This document shows positions 5,785 to 10,135 of a DNA stretch of 10,157 bases, one piece after another (positions within the stretch are counted from its first letter, which is position 1; each line of letters opens with the position of its first letter). Source of the stretch: Baffinella frigidus (taxonomy: Eukaryota > Cryptophyceae > Cryptomonadales > Baffinellaceae). The stretch lies in assembly GCA_026770585.1 (NCBI GenBank), contig MU647184.1:106831-116987 (forward strand), written 5' to 3'. Below the pieces are notes generated by a model, which saw only the letters and a program-made list of their open reading frames with translations, was not told the DNA's origin and made no database searches. The translations under genes were made by a program, and so were the position numbers.

Positions 5785-5963
5785 CTGAGGGTGTAAATCT
5801 CGCGGAGGGCCGGAGCGCGGAGGGGCGCAGAGGAGCAAAAAATGATGGTCAAATTCAAGAGATGACACCCCAGGGTTTGGGGTTAAGGGTGTTTGACCGG
5901 GTCCGGTCAAATCCGGGTTTAGTCAACTCACCGAGGGGTGCGGAGGCCTCGAGAAGAAACGCG
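5785..5963. other. GC-rich spacer with satellite-like and GTCAA words
   Basis: CGCGGAGGG, GGAGCGCGGAGGGGCGCAG resembles the satellite core. GGTCAAATT, GGTCAAATCC and AGTCAACTC follow at 5846-5930. It leads directly into the nested repeat, and no gene is recognised. Confidence 0.4.
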
Positions 5964-6400
5964 GAGCAGAAGTGGAGCAGTTCCAGCGTGTCGGACACCT
6001 TCAGCCGCACACCCTCCTGCCAAACGACGCGGTTTCGCGTCAGCATCGTCCATAACCGACGCGTTTTCGCGTCAGCATGGTCACCAAACGACGCGGGTTT
6101 GTGTCAGCAGAGCAGAAGTGGAGCAGCTGAAGCGTGTCGGACACCTTCAGCCACACACCCTCCTGCGCCAACCGACGCGAATTCGCGGATCAGACACGCC
6201 AAACAACGCCATTTCGTGTCAGTACGGGTCGGCAGGGTCAGCAGGTGCACAGGAACGCGTGTCCGACACGGTCAGCCGCACACCCTCCGGCGCCAAACCG
6301 CGCGGTTTCGTGTTAGCATGGCCACCAAACGACGCGGCTTTGTGTCAGCAGCGTCAGCAGGTGCAACAAGAATACGTGTCCGTCATGAATCACCAGCATC
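5964..6400 (+). repeat. Nested repeat: ~146-bp units containing 32-bp subunits
   Basis: The large unit head GAGCAGAAGTGGAGCAG starts at 5964 and 6110 (146 bp). CGTGTCGGACACC or CGTGTCCGACAC follows at 5986, 6133 and 6258, with a fragment near 6375, each followed by CAGCCRCACACCCTCC. Inside each unit lie subunits with core CCAAACGACGCGG then TTTCGTGTCAGCA-like sequence. Equivalent bases fall at 6026, 6058 and 6090, at 6174 and 6205, and at 6299 and 6331, a 31-32 bp period. All three forward frames are largely open, with the longest ORF from 5754 to 6497. The last part of one frame (to 6519) becomes Gln/Asn-rich (QQRQQVQQEY and NHQHQLWANWNN), but that frame ends inside the next mobile element. 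I see no known domain and favour repeat over gene. Confidence 0.75.
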
Positions 6401-6461
6401 AACTTTGGGCGAACTGGAACAACTTTCAAACTCGCAAAGGATTTGGTTTCGCGCACCATCG

Positions 6462-6626
6462 CAAACAAAGCGGACTACAAAGGAATTTCGTGAATAACCC
6501 ACAAGCGAATAATCCATAGGACCCTACGGTAGGCAATCCGTAGGGCCACAGGGGTTTCCCTACGGATATCCCAACCGATTCTCGGTGGCTCGGCCACCGA
6601 AACTCCCTTCGTAGCCCGCTGTGTCC
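6462..6626. mobile_element. MITE family A, copy 1
   Basis: It aligns along its length with 8534-8711: AATTTCGTGAATAACCC, AATCCATAG, ACCCTACGGTAGGCAAT, CCGTAGGG, AACCGATTCT, then TCCCTTSGTAGCCCGCTGTG. The right end GTAGCCCGCTGTGT at 6611-6624 is well kept. The left end is degraded (AAAGCGGACTAC against ACAGCGGGCTAC), and its outermost bases CAAACAAAG also occur at 6873-6881 outside any element, so the left boundary is uncertain. Two hairpins are kept: CCCTACGG with CCGTAGGG (6522-6529 and 6538-6545), and TCGGTGG with CCACCGA (6582-6588 and 6594-6600). No clear target duplication remains. The next element starts at its right end. Confidence 0.6.
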
Positions 6627-6835
6627 ACTCGAGGCTAAAAATGGAAATATTTTAAATGTGGGGTTGTTAAATTTAGTACCAGTCACGGGCAGGCGTGGTC
6701 ACGTTGCGGGCGGAATTCCGCCCGCAACGTGACCAAACGCCTCCATGTGTGCGAAAATTACTACACACCTCTTTTTTTTCTTCACTTGTAAAGGAATCCC
6801 TGTTTTAAAATAGTCCCCTTTCTAGCCTCGAGTGG
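6625..6835. mobile_element. MITE family B, copy 2, with central 40-bp palindrome
   Basis: Inverted ends begin CCACTCGAGGCTA at 6625 and mirror TAGCCTCGAGTGG at 6823-6835. Pairing continues inward through ATTTTAAA-type sequence, giving imperfect arms of about 35 bp. Internal blocks GTGGGGTTGT, GTACC and ATTACTACACA match the copy at 1970-2161. The centre, 6696-6735, is a perfect loopless palindrome of 40 bp around GAATTC, with arm TGGTCACGTTGCGGGCGGAA. Copy 1 has no equivalent palindrome, so it was gained here or lost there. No transposase, and no clear target duplication. Confidence 0.65.
6696..6735. repeat. Perfect 40-bp palindrome
   Basis: Bases 6696-6715 (TGGTCACGTTGCGGGCGGAA) are the exact reverse complement of 6716-6735, with no loop, centred on an EcoRI-type GAATTC. 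Beyond it GGCG and CGCC continue the pairing with a small offset. Confidence 0.95.
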
Positions 6836-7195
6836 GTCGAGTGGAGGGTTTCGCGCACCATCGGGAAGAGGCGCAAACAAAGAATCGCGGTCCGGCCCGC
6901 CTCACGACGCGCCTTTCCAACGGCTCCAATTCCTCCTCCTCCGTTTTTCCCCGGCGAAACGGGGGGTAAGGCGCTCAGCGGCTCCCCCGTGAGGACGAAC
7001 CTGTCAACATTTGCGTTCGGGGGACGTGGTCAGGTTCGCCGAAAGTTGATGATGGTGACTTGTGCCAGGTCTGCGCTAGACACACGCCAAAAGTCAATAC
7101 CGTGACTGCGCAAGACACACTCGTTTGTACCACGAAGGACGAAGCGGTGCGTTTTGAAACCAGAACTTGTGGCCTAGCGCGGCAACTTTACACAG
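6836..7195. other. Unresolved GC-rich stretch between elements
   Basis: GGTTTCGCGCACCATCG at 6848-6864 and CAAACAAAG at 6873-6881 repeat sequence found at 6446-6470, so the two adjacent MITEs are bracketed by a direct repeat of host sequence. Further on, CCGTTTTTCCCC with GGCGAAACGGGG near 6940-6966 can form a hairpin. CGAACCTGTC near 6997 and GTCAGGTTCG near 7031 are almost inverted. An open frame 7060-7251 has no recognisable features. No gene called. Confidence 0.35.
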
Positions 7196-7510
7196 GGGAC
7201 GCGTCAAAAGTGTCCCATGTACGACAGTTGACTAACCAGAAAGTAGTTTGACAACTGACTCACCAGAGAGTAGTTATCAAAGATACTAGATAGTGGCGCG
7301 TCCAAGGGCCCCACAATTCGGAGTGTGGGGCCCTAAACCGGAGTGTGGGGCCCTAAACCGGCCGGAGTGTGGGGCCCTAAACCGGCCCTTTAGGGCCCCA
7401 CAATTCGGAGTGTGGGGCCCTAAACCCCACACTCCAAACCCAAAAGATAGTATCTTTGATAACTACTGTCTGGTGAGACTGTCGTACATGGGACACTTTT
7501 GACGCGTCCC
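7196..7510. mobile_element. Long inverted repeat, possible foldback element
   Basis: The outer arms are perfect over 33 bp: 7196-7228 (starting GGGACGCGTCAAAAGTGTCC) and 7478-7510. The inner arms 7257-7288 and 7448-7479 match with one or two differences, including TAGTTATCAAAGATACTA. The left arm carries an extra ~27 bp, which is a diverged tandem duplicate of its own ACCAGARAGTAGTT block (7224 and 7251). The centre, 7306-7440, is built of a 20-bp unit, GAGTGTGGGGCCCTAAACCG. No transposase or target duplication at the outer ends is evident, so an inverted duplication rather than transposition is equally possible. Confidence 0.6.
7306..7420. repeat. 20-bp tandem units and two identical 10-bp-stem hairpins
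   Basis: GGGCCCCACA at 7306-7315 pairs with TGTGGGGCCC at 7324-7333 around ATTCGGAG. The identical hairpin recurs at 7393-7402 and 7411-7420, 87 bp on. Between them the unit GAGTGTGGGGCCCTAAACCG is at 7321 and 7341, and a copy preceded by an extra GCCG is at about 7365. CCCTAAA words link the unit to telomere-like sequence. Confidence 0.85.
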
Positions 7511-7572
7511 ATAGTATCCCTACTCTCTCTACCCTGCCACCAACGAGCTTTGAGCTCTACCCTGAGCTCTAC

Positions 7573-7684
7573 CAAAGCTCTACCCTGCCCGGATTAGTCA
7601 ACGTCCACGTACAAAACCCACCGGGGTTAGTCAACTGCTACGGGGGGGACTCGCAACCTGAGACCCACCACATTTCTCTTCGGA
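7573..7684 (+). repeat. 112-bp direct repeat, copy 1
   Basis: It matches 7931-8042 over 112 bp with about five substitutions, offset 358 bp. It includes GGATTAGTCAACGTCC, GGGGTTAGTCAACT and GACTCGCAACCTGAGACCCA. It is preceded by short GAGCTCTACCCTG repeats (7531-7572). The right end runs into a 32-bp-repeat-like remnant (TTCGGAATCTCC, then GGCCTGGTAC at about 7699-7708). Confidence 0.85.
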
Positions 7685-7930
7685 ATCTCCTTACAATTGG
7701 CCTGGTACAGAGACGGACGCGACATATAATTTTTTCCAGATAAAGCAGTCATGGAAGGTTCCATGGGACAAATAAAAGGATCATAGTCTTTCTATCCGTG
7801 TGTCCATCACATGTCAAGACCATTTACAATACATATCAGCGCTTATTAGTACCGACTCGAGACACGCTCCGGACACCCCATAAAAGGGCCACTAGCTAGT
7901 GGTTGCTGGTGGTAACCAGAGAGAAGTTAT
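7685..7930. other. AT-richer spacer, no gene recognised
   Basis: This is one of the few base-balanced stretches. It contains ATATAATTTTTT near 7724, CCATAAAAGGG near 7879 (TATA-like), and the 14-bp perfect palindrome CCACTAGCTAGTGG at 7889-7902. Its end, ACCAGAGAGAAGTTATCAAAG (7915-7935), matches 7262-7282 in the left arm of the long inverted repeat. No open frame worth calling. Confidence 0.35.
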
Positions 7931-8042
7931 CAAAGCTCTACCCTGCCCGGATTAGTCAACGTCCACGTACAACACCCACCGGGGTTAGTCAACTACTACG
8001 GGAGGGACTCGCAACCTGAGACCCACCACATTCCTATTCGGA
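7931..8042 (+). repeat. 112-bp direct repeat, copy 2
   Basis: Partner of 7573-7684. Here TTATCAAAG leads straight into CTCTACCCTG, whereas in copy 1 the matching TTATCAAAG lies at 7274-7282, almost 300 bp upstream. Its right end runs into the 32-bp repeat at locus F. Confidence 0.85.
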
Positions 8043-8215
8043 CGCACCTTATCCCTTGAGTGACCAATAGGCGCATACGTCCTACCGTAGGGCCCTAGGA
8101 CCTGCCTAGGGCTCCCACGGGCGATTATTCGCCCGTTGGTCACTTGAGGGATACTAAACAGAACACAATTCGGACGCGGCTGGTACTAATTACAGTACTA
8201 TTCGGACGTGACGTA
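8031..8215 (+). repeat. 32-bp repeat, locus F, interrupted by a MITE
   Basis: CTATTCGGACGCACCTTA at 8034-8051 is the start of a unit. CTAAACAGAACACAATTC at 8154-8171 is its remainder. The next anchors GGACGC at 8172 and GGACGT at 8204 are 32 bp apart. Joining the two parts without 8052-8153 gives a 30-bp unit that aligns with the consensus, so the 100-bp element lies within one unit. Confidence 0.8.
8052..8151. mobile_element. MITE family C, copy 1 (100 bp, TA target)
   Basis: Inverted ends TCCCTTGAGTGACCAA (8052-8067) and TTGGTCACTTGAGGGA (8136-8151) differ at two positions. Both sides are flanked by TA (8050-8051 and 8152-8153), the target duplication known for Tc1/mariner-type elements. 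The interior has CCTACCGTAGGGCCCTAGG words and GGGCGATTATTCGCCC (a hairpin near 8119-8134). No coding capacity. The ends match the larger element at 9104-9417 (TCCCTTRAGTGRC), which supports a real family. Confidence 0.75.
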
Positions 8216-8220
8216 CTGGG

Positions 8221-8397
8221 GGCTCGAAACCTGAGAGCCACCACGAGATCCCCCCCCCCCGCCATCTCAAGGATTTCCGGTACAAACTCCGGTATTTTAA
8301 GCCCTAAAAGAACGAAACGGCTCCAACGCCAAGCCAAATCTGAGGCATAATATTAGGTGACGGGGAGAGGCTCGCAACCTGAGAGCCACCACGAGAT
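8221..8397 (+). repeat. 29-bp direct repeats near GC-rich C-runs
   Basis: GGCTCGAAACCTGAGAGCC then ACCACGAGAT at 8221-8249 recurs at 8369-8397 with one change (GCAAC for GAAAC), each followed by a C-run and GCCGCC or CGCC. The arms GGCTC and GAGCC can pair. A looser version, GACTCGCAACCTGAGACCCA, lies in both 112-bp repeats (7648 and 8006), making four copies. The intervening minus strand, 8337-8140, is open and contains KIPEFVPEILEMAGGG, which I do not recognise. Confidence 0.75.
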
Positions 8398-8438
8398 TCC
8401 CTCCCCCCGCCGCCGCCCCCAGCGTTGCCTGATTGGGG

Positions 8439-8533
8439 TTTAGGGTTTAGGGTTTAGGGTTTGGGGTTTGGGGTTTGGGGTTTAGGGTTTAGGGTTTAGG
8501 GTTTAGGGTTTAGGGTTTAGGGTTTAGGGTTTA
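8439..8533 (+). repeat. Telomere-type (TTTAGGG)n array
   Basis: This is an uninterrupted 7-bp array of about 13 units: TTTAGGG units, three TTTGGGG units near 8460-8480, then TTTAGGG to the edge of the MITE at 8533. It is the cleanest telomere-type run in the window. The right side of the MITE resumes with TTTAG and then diverges, so the array's true edge is near 8716. Confidence 0.95.
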
Positions 8534-8711
8534 CCACACAGCGGGCTACGAGGGATTTCGTGAATAACCCATAAGTTGATTATCCATAGCACCCTACGGT
8601 ATTGCCCCTACGGTAGGCAATACCGTAGGGACATAGGGTCATTCCTACGAAAATCCTAACCGATTCTTGGTGGATCAGCCACCAAAAATCCCTTGGTAGC
8701 CCGCTGTGTGG
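8534..8711. mobile_element. MITE family A, copy 2, inside telomere array
   Basis: Terminal inverted repeats CCACACAGCGGGCTAC at 8534-8549 and GTAGCCCGCTGTGTGG at 8696-8711 are perfect over 16 bp, and imperfect pairing continues through AGGGATTT and AAATCCCT. The flanks are TTTA at 8530-8533 and TTTA at 8712-8715. Given the telomere repeat, the duplication could be 3 bp (TTA) or 4 bp. The interior holds a hairpin with a perfect 15-bp stem (CCCTACGGTATTGCC, 8592-8606; GGCAATACCGTAGGG, 8616-8630) and a second one (TTGGTGG, 8667-8673; CCACCAA, 8679-8685). No coding capacity. It is 178 bp long and aligns with 6462-6626. Confidence 0.8.
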
Positions 8712-8742
8712 TTTAGTTACCTTCCTGGTAGAGATTTGTTAA

Positions 8743-9025
8743 GATTAGTCAACCGTCGCGGGCGTCAACTTTTGGCACCTGGCGGCCGGCCACTTTACCC
8801 CCCGAATCGCCCGCGAATTCTGACGGGAACTCCGAGGGATACAGCGCAAGGGCCCGCCTCAGGGCCCGGACCCCGTCCCACCAGGCGCTTGAGCCATTTG
8901 TTTGAGGTTTCGCGGCGGAGTTCCCCAGAGCGTCGTTGGAGCCGTTTAGGAGGCTCATGACCTGTCGAGGGGGGGAAATCGAAAGTTGACGTGTTAAGTT
9001 GCCAGCGCCGTCAACTTTTGCCATA
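8743..9025 (+). pseudogene. Relic related to 3861-4339, family unknown
   Basis: It shares its opening (GATTAGTCAACCGTCGCGGG at 8743-8762) and GGGAACTCCGAG (8825-8836) with the 3861-4339 locus, in the same order but about 80 rather than 460 bp apart. Forward-frame stretches include SPANSDGNSEGYSARARL, SHQALEPFV before a stop, then AAEFPRASLEPFRRLM. The minus strand is also open (9024-8749), with LLNGSNDALGNSAAK. Both strands cannot be meaningful, and I recognise neither. GTCAAC or GTTGAC occurs at 8749, 8765, 8984 and 9010, framing the block. Confidence 0.25.
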
Positions 9026-9103
9026 GTTTGATTTTGCGGGTGGCCAACAGACGTGAAAAACGCGTTTAAGACCAGAGCTGAAACCCACCCTGCCGGCTTT
9101 CTA

Positions 9104-9417
9104 TCCCTTAAGTTGCGAGCTTTCCCTTAAGTGGCGATCGATTCCATAAGTCGCGAGCGGACCCTTAAGTGGCCAGCGGGTCATCCACTTAGCAGCCATC
9201 GGGGGCTTCCCGGATACAGTCCATCTAAACGATTTGCACTAGAATCGTATCCATTGCCCTAGAACCTAACCGGAATTTCACCTTGAATTCAAGGTGAAAA
9301 GGAACTCGACCGCTGCTAAGTGGACAAATCCGCTAAGTGGTTTGACCCCATGAGGTCGTTGGCCCCTACCCAAAGGCTTACGTAGGAGGGTATTAGGCTA
9401 CTCGCCACTTAAGGGAA
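9104..9417. mobile_element. MITE family C, copy 2 (foldback, TA flanks)
   Basis: The left end TCCCTTAAGTTGCGAG (9104-9119) and right end CTCGCCACTTAAGGGAA (9401-9417) are inverted, and both are flanked by TA (9102-9103 and 9418-9419). The ends match the 100-bp element at 8052-8151. The left subterminal region repeats the terminal motif about four times at ~19-bp spacing (9104, 9123, 9143, 9161), and CCACTTAGCAG with CTGCTAAGTGG forms an inner inverted pair (about 9185 and 9313). The centre, 9276-9299, is a perfect 24-bp palindrome. GGATAC then CGATT pairs with AATCG then TATCC around 9212-9252. No transposase. Repeated subterminal motifs resemble transposase-binding sites, which is an inference. 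Confidence 0.65.
9276..9299. repeat. Perfect 24-bp palindrome
   Basis: TTTCACCTTGAA at 9276-9287 is followed without a loop by its exact reverse complement, centred on GAATTC. Like the 40-bp palindrome at 6696-6735, it lies at the centre of a foldback element and is centred on GAATTC. Confidence 0.9.
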
Positions 9418-9429
9418 TATCACAACTTT

Positions 9430-10064
9430 AGAGACAGTCCCAAGGCCCAACCCTTCAAACCTGAAAATCCTAACACCTTACACTTCACCCCTAACCCTCA
9501 ACCCTAAAACCAAAACCCTAAGCCTCGAACCCCACAACCTCAGTAGGCTAGCCTCGGACAAGCGCAGCGGCCAGCAACCCCCCCTACCTCCCCCCACCCC
9601 ACCTGCTCCCCCTCTACCCTCGACTCCAACCTCTCAAACATAAACCCCCTAAACACTAAACCATGAACTCTAAACCCTAAACCCTGCACCCCAGACTCTA
9701 AACTCTCGCACATAAATTGTGATACCCCCCTAACCTCTAACCCCACAACCTCCGCAGGCGAGCCTCGGACAAGCGCAGCGGCCAGCAACCCCACCCGCCT
9801 AACCCTACAAAGCCCAACTAAATCAACCCTCCAAACCACAAAACCAACCCTGCAAACCTCCAAACCTCGAAGCCCTGAGCCCGAACCCCACAACCTCTGT
9901 AGGTGAGCCACGAACAAGCGCTTCTGAACCCTAAACCCCAAACCCTAAACTCCAAACCCCAAACCATCTCCAAACCCCAAACACTAAGCCTCGAACCTCA
10001 GCAGGTGAGCCTCGGACAAGCGCAGCGGCCAGCAACCCCGCCCGCCTAACCCCCCCCCACCTGC
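9430..10064 (-). repeat. C-rich telomere-like tract with four ~45-bp motifs
   Basis: Words such as CCCTAAACCC, CTAAACCCTAAACC and CCTCGAACCCC dominate, a degenerate telomere tract in the opposite orientation to those on the left. Embedded are four copies of a motif with GCCTCGGACAAGCGCAGCGG then CCAGCAACCCC, at 9551, 9762, 9907 (diverged: GCCACGAACAAGCGC) and 10009. Each is preceded by ACCTCNGYAGG and mostly followed by a C-rich run. Spacings of 211, 145 and 102 bp show no fixed unit. The minus strand is open 9941-9540, but the peptide is Val/Gly/Arg-rich and repeats with the motif, so I do not call a gene. Confidence 0.8.
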
Positions 10065-10065
10065 T

Positions 10066-10103
10066 TTTGGGGTTAGGGTTTAGGGTTTAGGGTTTAGGGT
10101 TTG
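10066..10103 (+). repeat. Short TTTAGGG array
   Basis: GGGGTTAGGG is followed by three to four TTTAGGG units, in the G-rich orientation and opposite to the tract just left of it. Strand orientation of the telomere-like sequence therefore flips near 10064. Confidence 0.85.
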
Positions 10104-10113
10104 CTTTCAGACA

Positions 10114-10135
10114 GTGGGCCACCAGCGAGGCCCAC
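10114..10135. other. 7-bp stem hairpin before C-run
   Basis: GTGGGCC at 10114-10120 pairs with GGCCCAC at 10129-10135 around an 8-base loop, followed by a C-run to the end of the window. No function is assigned. Confidence 0.5.

Noticed and set aside
5964-6345. CRISPR-like array because of ~32-bp spacing
   Set aside because: The units are contiguous diverged repeats without unique spacers, and the sequence is eukaryotic in character.
5754-6519. Forward frames of 247 and 193 codons
   Set aside because: Both run through the nested 146/32-bp repeat, overlap each other, and the shorter one ends in a mobile element. No domain is visible.
8881-8900. Dinoflagellate spliced-leader-like word near CTTGAGCCATTTG
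   Set aside because: Only a short partial resemblance, in neither the right length nor the right context with a donor site.
9540-9941. Minus-strand frame of 133 codons
   Set aside because: It consists of Val/Gly/Arg/Leu words that follow the degenerate telomere repeats and the 45-bp motif.
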